From assembly GCA_903789635.1 (NCBI GenBank), contig CAIFEY010000026.1:1-43336 (forward strand): 43,336 nucleotides of DNA, written 5' to 3'. The notes under the pieces are model-generated. The model saw only the letters and a list, made by a program, of their open reading frames with translations. It ran no database searches and was not told where the DNA came from. Source of the stretch: an uncultured Eubacteriaceae bacterium (GTDB lineage: Bacteria; Bacillota; Clostridia; Peptostreptococcales; Anaerovoracaceae). This document shows positions 7,560 through 15,922 of the stretch, piece by piece. How positions within the stretch are numbered: the stretch's first letter is position 1; each line of letters starts with the position of its first letter. A program made the translations under genes and the position numbers.

Positions 7560-10500
7560 ATGGCGAAGCAAGGAATAGAGAGACCATTATACGACGGCCG
7601 CCAGATTACGGATCTGAAGGATATGGTTACGAGCAGCGTCGAGCTGTTCCACGACCATGCGGCGTACCTCGTGAAGGATAAGGAGCAGGGAAAGTTCGTC
7701 CCGATCACCTACGGAAAGGTCGGGGAGGACCGCATCGCGCTGGGAACCCGTATGCTCGACATGGGGCTGAAGGGCGAGACCGTCGCCGTCATCGGACCGA
7801 CGAGCTACTACTGGCTGCTGACGTATTTTACCGTCGTCACCGGCGTGGGCGTCATCGCGCCGATGGATAAGAACCTGCCGCAGGGCGAGCTGCTGGGGCT
7901 GCTGGAGCGTTCCGGCGCGACGGCGATCGTCTACGATGAGAAGTGCAGGGAGACCATCGAGCCGCTCATGGACAACGCGGACACGAAGGTGAAATACTTC
8001 ATTTCTATGGACGCGGAGAAGAGCGAGGGAAATGTCTATTCGATGAAGCAGCTGATCTACGAGGGGAAGCTGATCGCGTCGGAGGGAAATCACACCTACC
8101 GCGACGTGGACGTCGACCCGGACGAGATGAGCACGCTGCTGTTCACCTCGGGAACGACGGGACTCGCCAAGGGCGTCATGCTGTCGCACCGCAACATCGC
8201 GTTCAACGTCTACGCGATGAGTAAATACTTCTGCATCCCGGACCCGGGCATCGTGCTCTCGATCCTGCCGGTCCACCACGTCTACGAGATGACGTGCGAC
8301 ATCTGTACGACGTTCTACCAGGGAAAGACGATCGCGATCTGCGAGGGCCTGCGCTATATCCAGAAGGACATGCAGGAGGTCCACGCGAATGTCATGCTGG
8401 GCGTTCCGCTCGTCTTCGAGAAGATGTATAAAGGAATGTTTAAGCAGGCCAAGCGCCGCGGGGAGGACGAGAAGCTCCGCCGTGCGATCGACCTGTCCAA
8501 GCGCCTGAAGCTGTATAAGAACAAGGCGCTGATGAAGAGGATGTTCAAGGCGATCCACCAGTCGTTCGGCGGAGAGATCAAGTACTTCATCGAGGGCGGT
8601 GCAGCCGCCGATCCGTTCGTCCAGGAGGAGTTCGAGGCGATGGGCCTCCCGCTGATCCAGGGCTACGGCATGAGCGAGTGCTCCCCGATCCTGGCGCTGA
8701 ACCCGTCCGACAGAAGGAAGAACGGCGCTGCCGGACTGCCGCTTCCGGACACGCAGATCCGCATCATCAACCAGGACGAGGACGGCATCGGTGAGGTCAT
8801 CGTGAAGAGCCCGAGCGTCATGCTGGGATACTATAAGAATGAAGAGGCGAATAAGGAGACGCTGCAGAACGGCTGGCTCCACACCGGAGACTTAGGCTAC
8901 TTCGACGAGGACGGCTACCTGTTCCTGACCGGAAGAAGCAAGACGGTCATCGTCACCAAGGGGGGCAAAAACATCTTCCCTGAGGAAGTCGAAAACGTCC
9001 TGCTGCAGAACGAGCTGATCCAGGATGTCCTGGTTCACGGCGTCAGGGACGAGCGCGTCGGAAACGTCATGGTCACGGCGGACATCTACCCGAACTACGA
9101 GCTCCTGAAGGAGACTAAGGGCGAGATGACCAAGAGTGAGATCTATCACTTCTTCCGCGAGATCGTCGATCAGATCAACGAGACGATGCCGCAGTACAAG
9201 CGCGTGAAGCGCGTGAATATCCGCGAGACCGAGTTCGCCAAGACGACGACCGGAAAGATCAAGCGCTACGGCAACACGCTGAGTCAGGAGGACCTGCAGG
9301 CTGCCGCAGAGGGCAAGGCCGACGATCACGAGATCAAGCTGATCGAGAAGCACGAGGTCAAGGAGTTCATCAAGGAAATCCACGGCATGTCCGACCAGCA
9401 CGTCGTCCACAAGGACCAGGTTCCGGTCACCGACCTGAAGAGCCTGCTCCTGAACAGCCTGGAGAAGCACGCCGACAGGCCTGCCTTCCTGGAGAGGCTG
9501 TCACAGGACGCGCCGTACGAGGAGATCACCTACAAGCAGGCCGTCTCCGACATCGAGGGACTCGGCACCGCGCTGATCAACCGCAACCTGCAGGACGACC
9601 GCATCGCCGTCGCCGGAAACAACACGTATCCGCTGCAGGTCAGCCTGCTGACCGTCGCGTGCGGAGCCGGACAGGCCGTGATGATCAACAAGCAGCTTGA
9701 CCCGGAAGAAATCATCCGCCAGCTGAATAAGACCAAGGTAGAGACGCTGATCTTCGACGAGGCCTACACCGAGCTGTTCACCGAGATCGTGGACACCGGA
9801 AAGACCGGTGTTAAGACGATGATCAGCTTTGGCGCGCAGGACAGGGAAACTAATGAACACACCGATCGGATCCTCTCCTGGAGCAGGCTGATCGAGGAAG
9901 GAAAGGCGCAGGCTGCCCTGGGCGACCGCCAGTACCTGGACGCACCGGTCCTGGGAACCGACCCGGCGACCATCTTCTTCACGTCCGGCGCATCCGGCCA
10001 CGCCAAGGCCGTCCAGCTGACGCACAAGAACCTGGTCCACAACGTGCTCGCGCTGTCCTCCATGGTTCAGTACAACACGTCCGACCGCGTGATCTCCGTG
10101 ATCGCGCCGAACAACGTCTACCAGGCGGTTACAGGCGTCATCCTGCCGCTGTACAGGGGCGCGGCCGTCATCAACTGCGGCGGATCCGACTATCTGAGAC
10201 AGGACATGACCGACTCCGCGTCGACTGTCCTCCTGCTCGAGCCGGTGATGATGAACGCCCTGTTCGACGAGATCTGGGATCACATCGAGGGAGGCGGCGG
10301 AGACCGCAGGCTGGAGAACCTGCGCAAGATCGGAAGGATCCTTCCGTTCACCAGGAGATACGTCCTGAAGCCGTACGAGTCCTACGTCCGTGAGAAATTC
10401 GGCGGAAGCCTCCGCATGATGATCTCCGGCGGAAGCAAGTCCAGGACCGAGGTTGAGACATTCTTCCGCGAGATGGGCATCAACGTCCTGCAGGCCTACG

Positions 10501-10874
10501 GCATGACGGAGAGCAGCTCCGCCGTCGCGGCAACCCCGGATACGGCCCTGTCCGTTCCGGTCGAGACCGTTGGCCACATTCTGCCGGGCATCCGCGTGAA
10601 GATCGTCGGCAAAGGCAGCCGAGGCATCGGAGAGATCGCCGTCAAGAGCGACAGCGTCGCTGACGGCTACCTGGACGATCCGGAAGAAACGAATGCAGCG
10701 TTCCGGGATGGCTGGTTCCATACCGGAGACATGGGATATATCGATGACGACAACTTCGTCTATGTCATTGGAAGAAAGTCGCGTCTCGAGCACGAGGAAG
10801 AGCTCGACAGAATCGCCCGCCAGAACGAGCAGGACGCGATTAAAGCCGCCCACGGGACGGCTGAGGAGGAATAA
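7560..10874 (+). CDS. Tandem AMP-forming acyl-CoA synthetase-like ligase with two adenylation domains
   Basis: 1104 residues, about twice the usual length. Two adenylate-forming (ANL) domains lie in series. Domain 1 (~15-590) looks complete: A3 loop FTSGTTGLAKGV (~195-206), A5 YGMSECSP, A7/A8 GWLHTGDLGYFDEDG and TGRSKTVIV, and the A10 lysine in TTTGKIKRYG (~562-571). Overall it resembles long-chain acyl-CoA synthetases. Domain 2 (~620-1104) is degraded: its A3 reads FFTSGASGHAKAV, and it stops after GWFHTGDMGYIDDDN...GRKSRLE, so the mobile C-terminal domain and its catalytic lysine are missing. Domain 2 may be regulatory or able only to bind. The substrate is unknown. The stop overlaps the next start (TAATG), which implies translational coupling with the racemase-like gene. 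Confidence 0.85.
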   Translation: MAKQGIERPLYDGRQITDLKDMVTSSVELFHDHAAYLVKDKEQGKFVPITYGKVGEDRIALGTRMLDMGLKGETVAVIGPTSYYWLLTYFTVVTGVGVIAPMDKNLPQGELLGLLERSGATAIVYDEKCRETIEPLMDNADTKVKYFISMDAEKSEGNVYSMKQLIYEGKLIASEGNHTYRDVDVDPDEMSTLLFTSGTTGLAKGVMLSHRNIAFNVYAMSKYFCIPDPGIVLSILPVHHVYEMTCDICTTFYQGKTIAICEGLRYIQKDMQEVHANVMLGVPLVFEKMYKGMFKQAKRRGEDEKLRRAIDLSKRLKLYKNKALMKRMFKAIHQSFGGEIKYFIEGGAAADPFVQEEFEAMGLPLIQGYGMSECSPILALNPSDRRKNGAAGLPLPDTQIRIINQDEDGIGEVIVKSPSVMLGYYKNEEANKETLQNGWLHTGDLGYFDEDGYLFLTGRSKTVIVTKGGKNIFPEEVENVLLQNELIQDVLVHGVRDERVGNVMVTADIYPNYELLKETKGEMTKSEIYHFFREIVDQINETMPQYKRVKRVNIRETEFAKTTTGKIKRYGNTLSQEDLQAAAEGKADDHEIKLIEKHEVKEFIKEIHGMSDQHVVHKDQVPVTDLKSLLLNSLEKHADRPAFLERLSQDAPYEEITYKQAVSDIEGLGTALINRNLQDDRIAVAGNNTYPLQVSLLTVACGAGQAVMINKQLDPEEIIRQLNKTKVETLIFDEAYTELFTEIVDTGKTGVKTMISFGAQDRETNEHTDRILSWSRLIEEGKAQAALGDRQYLDAPVLGTDPATIFFTSGASGHAKAVQLTHKNLVHNVLALSSMVQYNTSDRVISVIAPNNVYQAVTGVILPLYRGAAVINCGGSDYLRQDMTDSASTVLLLEPVMMNALFDEIWDHIEGGGGDRRLENLRKIGRILPFTRRYVLKPYESYVREKFGGSLRMMISGGSKSRTEVETFFREMGINVLQAYGMTESSSAVAATPDTALSVPVETVGHILPGIRVKIVGKGSRGIGEIAVKSDSVADGYLDDPEETNAAFRDGWFHTGDMGYIDDDNFVYVIGRKSRLEHEEELDRIARQNEQDAIKAAHGTAEEE

Positions 10875-13126
10875 TGCGCAGTCAATACTATCCACAGCTT
10901 AGGATCGATCTGGGGAAGCTGCGGGAAAACGCCGCATATGCCGTCGATAAGTGCGCGCAGTGCGGAATCCGGGTCAGCGGTGTGATGAAGGGGATGCACG
11001 CATTCCTTCCGGGCGTTCGGCAGCTTCAGGCTGCCGGCGTCACCTCACTTGCGACCTCCCGCCTGAACCAGGCCGCCGCGGTGAAGAACGCAGGAATTGA
11101 CCTTCCCGTCATGCTGATCCGCGTGCCGATGAAGAGCGACACAGCGGATGTCGTGCGGTACTGCGACTATTCGCTGAACAGCGAGGTCAGCGTCCTGGAG
11201 GCGCTGAATGAAGAGGCCGGGCGTCAGGGAAAGGTGCATAACGTGATCCTGATGGCCGACGTCGGAGACCTCCGCGAGGGCTGGTGGGACCGGGATGAGC
11301 TGGCAAAGGCAGCGCTCCACGTAGAAAACGACCTGCCGCATCTCCATTTGGCCGGCACCGGAATCAACGTCGGCTGCTACGGCTCCGTCGTCGCGACCCC
11401 GCAGAAGCTGCAGGAGTTCGTCGACATCACGGAGGCCGTCGAGCAGAAGCTCGGCCGCAGGCTGGAGATCCTCTCCGGCGGCGCGACGACCAGCTTCATC
11501 CGTGTCCTGGAGGGTTCCATCCCGGACCGGATCAACAACCTGCGCATCGGCGAGGGAATCCTGTTAGCCCGCGACCTGCCGGAGATCTTCCACGTCGACG
11601 TGGGCCCGATGCATAAGGACAGCTTCATCCTCCGCACGGAGGTCCTGGAGGTCAGGGACAAGCCGTCGTATCCGGTCGGCGAGCTCGGCGTGGACGCATT
11701 CGGAAGAGTCCAGCACTACGTCGACCGGGGAATCCGGAAGCGCGCGCTTGTGGCCGTAGGCAAAGCCGACTTCGGCGGAGAGCCGCAGGACATCATCCCG
11801 CTGGAAGACGGGATCGAGGTCATCGGCGCGTCGAGCGACCACGCGATCTTAGACGTCGAGGACCTTGGCAGAGAGCTACACGCGGGCGACCTGATCGACT
11901 TCCGCCTGGACTATGCGAGCCTCGTCTACCTGACACACAGCAAGGACGTCCGCCAGGTCTGCCTGAACGACCCGGACGGGGCGGACAGCGACTTCCGCGC
12001 GCCGGCGTCCGACGATGAGGAATGTAAGCCGGACCTGAAGCAGAAGTACCCGCGCCTTCGCATCGACCTCGGCAAGCTCAGGAGGAACGTCGCCTACGCG
12101 GCTTCCCAGTGCGAGAAGCAGGGCGTCCGCCTGACCGGCGTGATCAAGGGCATGAACGCCCTGATCCCGTGCGTGAAGGCGATGGCGGAGTCAGGCGTCA
12201 CCTCGCTTGCGACCTCGCGCCTGGACCAGGCAGCGGCGGTCAAGAACGCCGGGATCGACCTTCCGGTCGTGATGATCCGCGTGCCGATGAAGAGCGACGT
12301 CGAGGACGTCGTGCGGTACTGCGACTATTCGCTGAACAGCGATGTCTCGGTGCTGAAGGCCTTAAATGAAGAGGCCGGGCGTCAGGGAAAGGTGCATAAC
12401 GTGATCCTGATGGCCGACGTCGGAGACCTCCGCGAGGGCTGGTGGGATAAGGACGAGATGACCGAGGCCGCGCTCCTGGTCGAGAACGAGCTGAAGAACC
12501 TGCACTTAGCGGGCGCCGGCATCAACATCGGCTGCTACGGCTCCGTCATGGCGACGGTGCCTAAGCTGCAGGAATTCGTCGGCGTCGCGGAGAAGATCGA
12601 GGACGCGATCGGAAGAAGGCTGGAGATCCTGTCCGGCGGGGCGACATCGAGCTTCTCGAGAGTTCAGGACGGGACGATCCCGGAGCGCATCAACAACCTG
12701 CGCATCGGGGAGGGCCTGCTGATCCCGCGCTCGCACGAGGACGGGGACGCGATCGACTATGGACCGATGGAGGACGACGCCTTCACCCTGCGCCTGGAGG
12801 TGCTGGAGGTGAAGGACAAGCCGTCGTACCCGGTCGGTGAGCTCGGCGTGGACGCGTTCGGAAGGGTCCAGCACTACGAGGACCGGGGAATCCGGAAGCG
12901 CGCGCTTGCGGCCTGCGGAAACGTCGACTACGGCAGCTGGGAGGACATCTTCCCGATGCAGGCTGGCATCGAGGTCATCGGCGCGTCGAGCGACCACACG
13001 ATCCTGGACGTGCAGGACGCGGAGCCGCTTAAGCCGGGCGACCTGCTCGACTTCAAGCTGAACTACGGAAGCCTGCTGTTCCTGTCACACAGCACGGACG
13101 TGCAGATCGAGTATATCGGTGAATAG
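10874..13126 (+). CDS. Tandem alanine/ornithine racemase-like PLP protein
   Basis: 750 residues made of two full racemase-like units (~5-373 and ~391-750). The fold type III PLP barrel starts each time with YPxLRIDLGKLRxN. The expected PLP lysines are K39 (GVMKGM) and K425 (GVIKGM), exactly 386 residues apart. Each unit also has LMADVGDLREGWW, a glycine-rich LSGGAT phosphate-binding stretch and RINNLRIGEG. The pattern fits the alanine/ornithine racemase family (as in clostridial ornithine racemase) better than classical Alr. It probably racemises an amino acid in the cytoplasm; the substrate is not determined. The two halves share an exact 83-bp stretch (11207-11289 and 12365-12447), a sign of recent gene conversion. 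It is translationally coupled to the ligase. Confidence 0.85.
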   Translation: MRSQYYPQLRIDLGKLRENAAYAVDKCAQCGIRVSGVMKGMHAFLPGVRQLQAAGVTSLATSRLNQAAAVKNAGIDLPVMLIRVPMKSDTADVVRYCDYSLNSEVSVLEALNEEAGRQGKVHNVILMADVGDLREGWWDRDELAKAALHVENDLPHLHLAGTGINVGCYGSVVATPQKLQEFVDITEAVEQKLGRRLEILSGGATTSFIRVLEGSIPDRINNLRIGEGILLARDLPEIFHVDVGPMHKDSFILRTEVLEVRDKPSYPVGELGVDAFGRVQHYVDRGIRKRALVAVGKADFGGEPQDIIPLEDGIEVIGASSDHAILDVEDLGRELHAGDLIDFRLDYASLVYLTHSKDVRQVCLNDPDGADSDFRAPASDDEECKPDLKQKYPRLRIDLGKLRRNVAYAASQCEKQGVRLTGVIKGMNALIPCVKAMAESGVTSLATSRLDQAAAVKNAGIDLPVVMIRVPMKSDVEDVVRYCDYSLNSDVSVLKALNEEAGRQGKVHNVILMADVGDLREGWWDKDEMTEAALLVENELKNLHLAGAGINIGCYGSVMATVPKLQEFVGVAEKIEDAIGRRLEILSGGATSSFSRVQDGTIPERINNLRIGEGLLIPRSHEDGDAIDYGPMEDDAFTLRLEVLEVKDKPSYPVGELGVDAFGRVQHYEDRGIRKRALAACGNVDYGSWEDIFPMQAGIEVIGASSDHTILDVQDAEPLKPGDLLDFKLNYGSLLFLSHSTDVQIEYIGE

Positions 13127-13251
13127 GCTGGACGGATGACCGGACAGATAAGTACAGATAAAATAAGTAGCTTTTGCGGCCGCTGACGGGCGGCTGGCAG
13201 AAATATACAGCAGAAAATGGAAATTCACCTGCCGATTGTATTTTGTCCCGA

Positions 13252-13280
13252 TTGACAAAAATACGGTAGAAAAGTATAAT
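13252..13280 (+). promoter_or_regulatory. Promoter of greA-lysS
   Basis: A consensus sigma-A promoter: TTGACA (13252-13257), 17 bases, TATAAT (13275-13280), 64 bp before the greA start. Confidence 0.88.
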
Positions 13281-13344
13281 ACTATGGCTTACGTGCACGT
13301 TTACGGAGAGGCACGCAGCGCAGAGTTGAAAGGAGTATACGCAC

Positions 13345-13824
13345 ATGGCGGATGAAGTGATTTTAACCCAAGAAGGCTTTGAGAAACTGGAAGCAGATAG
13401 AGATTATCTCGTATCGGTACGCCGTAAAGAGGTGTCTGAGCGTCTGAAGGAGGCGATCTCCTACGGAGATTTGTCGGAGAACGCGGAGTATGATGCGGCA
13501 AAGAATGAACAGGCTGAGTTGGAAGATCGCATCGCCAAGCTGGAGCAGATGATCCGCAACGCCAAAATCATCAGTGATGATGACGTCAGCGGTGATGTCG
13601 TCAACGTCGGTCTTACGGTAAAAATCAGAGACGTCGACACGGATGAAATCGAGGAGTACGCAATCGTCGGATCGACGGAGGCGGACCCGTTCGCAGAGCC
13701 GGCCAGAATTTCCAGCGATTCCGAGGTGGGAAGAAGCCTGATCGGTAAGAAAGTAGGAGACAAGGTAGAGGTAGCCGTCCCGGACGGACTGCTTCATTAC
13801 GTTGTTGAAGATATTGCCCGATAA
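13345..13824 (+). CDS. greA: Transcription elongation factor GreA
   Basis: 159 residues, the standard GreA length. It rescues arrested RNA polymerase by stimulating transcript cleavage. The N-terminal coiled coil (~1-75) includes LTQEGFEKLEAD and the conserved tip region YGDLSENAEYDAAK with its acidic pair. The C-terminal FKBP-like domain (~80-159) has YAIVGSTEADP and GRSLIGKKVGD. A strong AAAGGAG lies before the ATG. It is followed closely by lysS, a common gene order in Bacillota. Confidence 0.97.
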   Translation: MADEVILTQEGFEKLEADRDYLVSVRRKEVSERLKEAISYGDLSENAEYDAAKNEQAELEDRIAKLEQMIRNAKIISDDDVSGDVVNVGLTVKIRDVDTDEIEEYAIVGSTEADPFAEPARISSDSEVGRSLIGKKVGDKVEVAVPDGLLHYVVEDIAR

Positions 13825-13851
13825 TACACAAGGGAGATGGAGTTTAGCAGA

Positions 13852-15399
13852 ATGAGTACGGAACAGAACAGCAACACCGGGGTAACCCGGGAAACAGAAG
13901 AGGAAATGTACACGGAGAATCTGAGCGAGCAGAGACAGATCCGCCGCCAGAAACTGCAGGACCTGAGAGATGCGGGAAGAGACCCGTATGTCCACGAGAC
14001 CTGGAATGTCACAGCGCACAGCAAGGACATCAAGGACAACTTCGAGGCATTGGACGGCGAGGAAGTGTCCGTTGCGGGCAGAATCATGAGCAAGCGTGTC
14101 ATGGGTAAGGCTGCCTTCTTCGACCTTCAGGACAAGCAGGGCAGAATTCAGTGCTATGTACGCCGCGACGACATCGGAACGGACGAGTACAAGTGGTTCA
14201 AGACCTACGACATCGGCGACATCGTCGGCCTCACGGGCAAAGTGTTCAAGACCAAGACCGGAGAGGTTTCCGTCCACACGGAAACGCTGGTGCTGCTGTG
14301 TAAATCCCTGCAGGTGCTGCCGGACAAGTGGGACGGACTGAAGGATAAGGATCTGCGCTACAGACAGAGATACGTGGACATGATCATGAACGAGAACGTC
14401 CGCGACACGTTCATCAAGCGCTCCAAGATCGAGCACGAGGTCAAGCGCGTCCTGGAGGAGGATTACGGCTTCCTGGACGTCCGCACGCCGATCCTGCAGA
14501 CGATCGCAGGCGGTGCTGCTGCCCGTCCGTTCGTCACACACCACAACACCCTGGACATCGACATGTACCTGCGCATCGCGACCGAGCTGTACCTGAAGAG
14601 GCTCATCGTCGGCGGCCTGGACCGTGTCTACGAGCTGGGCGAGTGCTTCCGCAACGAGGGCATGGACCAGAGACACAACCCGGAGTACACCTCGATGGAG
14701 TGCTACATGGCGTTCGGAAACCTGGACGACATGATGGAGATCACCGAGCAGATCGTATATAAGTGCCAGATGGCGATCAACGGCACACCGATCCTGAAGT
14801 ACGGCGACAAGGAGTTCGACGTCACCCCGCCGTGGAGACGCCTGGACATGACCGACGCCGTCAAGGAAGTTACGGGAATCAACTTCCACAAGATCGATGA
14901 CGACGACGAGGCGAGAAAGGCCGCGATCGACTACGGCATGAATCCGGAGGACGTGAAGAACTGGACCCGCGGAAAGATCATCGCAGAGATGTTCGAGGAC
15001 TACTGCGAGGACGCGCCGGGACTCATGGACGGCCCGGTATTCCTGACCGGTCACCCGGTGGAGATTTCTCCGCTGGCTAAGAGAGACCCGCAGGACTCCA
15101 GAATCACCCGCCGCTTCGAGGCATACATCAACGGCTGGGAGATCGGCAACGCCTTCTCCGAGCTGAACGACCCGATCGACCAGTACGAGCGTTTCGTCGA
15201 GCAGCAGAAGGAGCGCGACGAGGGAATCGACGACGAGGCACATCCGATGGACATGGACTTTGTCAATGCCCTGGAAGTCGGCATGCCGCCGACAGGAGGC
15301 CTGGGCATCGGCATCGACCGTCTGGTCATGCTGGTCACCGGCGAGCCTTCCATCCGCGACGTCATCCTCTTCCCGACGATGAAGCCACTGGATAAGTAG
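13852..15399 (+). CDS. lysS: Lysine-tRNA ligase, class II
   Basis: 515 residues from the preferred start. It charges tRNA-Lys. The N-terminal OB-fold anticodon-binding domain (~55-160, VSVAGRIMSKR) is followed by the class II core: HHNTLDIDMYLRIATELYLK, motif 2 in GECFRNEGMDQRHNPEYTSME and motif 3 in GGLGIGIDRLVML with R at the expected place. An in-frame ATG at 13837 is directly abutted by GGGAG with no spacing, so the ATG at 13852, ten bases after GGAG, is the better start. It follows greA by 27 bp and ends in TAG before a terminator. Confidence 0.95.
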   Translation: MSTEQNSNTGVTRETEEEMYTENLSEQRQIRRQKLQDLRDAGRDPYVHETWNVTAHSKDIKDNFEALDGEEVSVAGRIMSKRVMGKAAFFDLQDKQGRIQCYVRRDDIGTDEYKWFKTYDIGDIVGLTGKVFKTKTGEVSVHTETLVLLCKSLQVLPDKWDGLKDKDLRYRQRYVDMIMNENVRDTFIKRSKIEHEVKRVLEEDYGFLDVRTPILQTIAGGAAARPFVTHHNTLDIDMYLRIATELYLKRLIVGGLDRVYELGECFRNEGMDQRHNPEYTSMECYMAFGNLDDMMEITEQIVYKCQMAINGTPILKYGDKEFDVTPPWRRLDMTDAVKEVTGINFHKIDDDDEARKAAIDYGMNPEDVKNWTRGKIIAEMFEDYCEDAPGLMDGPVFLTGHPVEISPLAKRDPQDSRITRRFEAYINGWEIGNAFSELNDPIDQYERFVEQQKERDEGIDDEAHPMDMDFVNALEVGMPPTGGLGIGIDRLVMLVTGEPSIRDVILFPTMKPLDK

Positions 15400-15438
15400 G
15401 GACAAAGTCCGAACCTAACCGAAAACAGAACTCACCTG

Positions 15439-15478
15439 AGAGCATCTCGCGGAGAAATCCGCCGGGTGCTCTTTTTCT
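15439..15478 (+). terminator. Rho-independent terminator after lysS
   Basis: AGAGCATC pairs with GGTGCTCT (one G-U pair), with an inner GCGGA-GAAA-TCCGC stem, followed by TTTTTCTTCTT. Confidence 0.88.
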
Positions 15479-15486
15479 TCTTCAAC

Positions 15487-15669
15487 CATTCACACAGCGT
15501 TCAAACTTGTCCTTATGATTTACACATCGGTACGGTATATTAATAACTGTCAAAGGGAAGTGCCGATCCCAATGACGAGTGAATAAAATCATAAACTCTC
15601 TTTTTCATGAAACATTGCAGGGAAGAGCCCCGAATCAGAAGAAATTCTGGTGTCGGGGTTCTTTCTTTA
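15487..15669. repeat. Conserved ~183-bp intergenic element, copy 1
   Basis: It matches 24504-24688 at most positions, beginning at CATTCACAC and ending with a T-rich terminator. Both copies sit upstream of a secreted beta-helix/FnIII gene. A short in-frame stretch ending MTSE-stop is shared, but the differences between copies mostly change the amino acid, so it is probably not a protein. It may be a small RNA gene ending in the hairpin at 15627-15668, or a duplicated insulator. Confidence 0.65.
15627..15668 (+). terminator. Nested-hairpin terminator upstream of the first secreted-protein gene
   Basis: The outer stem is CCCCGA/TCGGGG, the inner stem CAGAA-GAAA-TTCTG, followed by TTCTTTCTTT. 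Relatives at 19122-19165 and 24644-24689 keep the fold while changing bases in both arms (CCCCGC/GCGGGG at 19124-19155). Each sits 40-80 bp before the next gene's promoter. Confidence 0.8.
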
Positions 15670-15744
15670 TCTGTGCGTTCTATGCGGCTTTTCACGTGTC
15701 TCACGGTATATCGGGGACAACGATTATGTATTCATGTACACGTA

Positions 15745-15772
15745 TTGAAATTCGTTGCAGAGGCGATATAAT
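15745..15772 (+). promoter_or_regulatory. Promoter of the first beta-helix/FnIII gene
   Basis: TTGAAA (15745-15750), 16 bases, TATAAT (15767-15772). Similar TTGA--/TATAAT promoters precede the genes at 19389, 24882 and 28491, which suggests shared expression. Confidence 0.8.
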
Positions 15773-15774
15773 TA

Positions 15775-15922
15775 TGGGAGTGTGTAATTATTTTTGCGGC
15801 GGATTAGCCCCTCAGGGGAACCTGCTGTCGTCGACACCACCGACAGAGGTGATCCGCGGCACGGAGATATTGCAGCGCTGCAATGCGGCGGCCTTGCGAT
15901 ATTGATGAAAGGAGAGAACAAT
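15775..15922 (+). promoter_or_regulatory. Structured 5' leader, three-way junction, copy 1
   Basis: The ~150-nt untranslated leader can fold with GCGGAT (15799-15804) pairing ATCCGC (15852-15857). This encloses two hairpins: CCCC-TCA-GGGG (15808-15818) and CTGTCG (15825-15830)/CGACAG (15841-15846) with loop TCGACACCAC. Near the start codon, ATATTGCA pairs with TGCGATAT just before GAAAGGAG. The leader at 19243-19388 folds the same way with compensatory changes, so an RNA regulatory role (riboswitch, protein-binding or stability element) is plausible. No known class was recognised. Confidence 0.6.

Noticed and set aside
13363-15405. A 680-residue minus-strand open frame opposite greA and lysS
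   Set aside because: greA and lysS are unmistakable on the other strand; this frame is an artefact of their codon use.
15487-15585. A possible small protein ending MTSE in both copies of the 183-bp element
   Set aside because: Differences between the copies are mostly amino-acid-changing, and there is no start codon with a ribosome binding site at a shared place.
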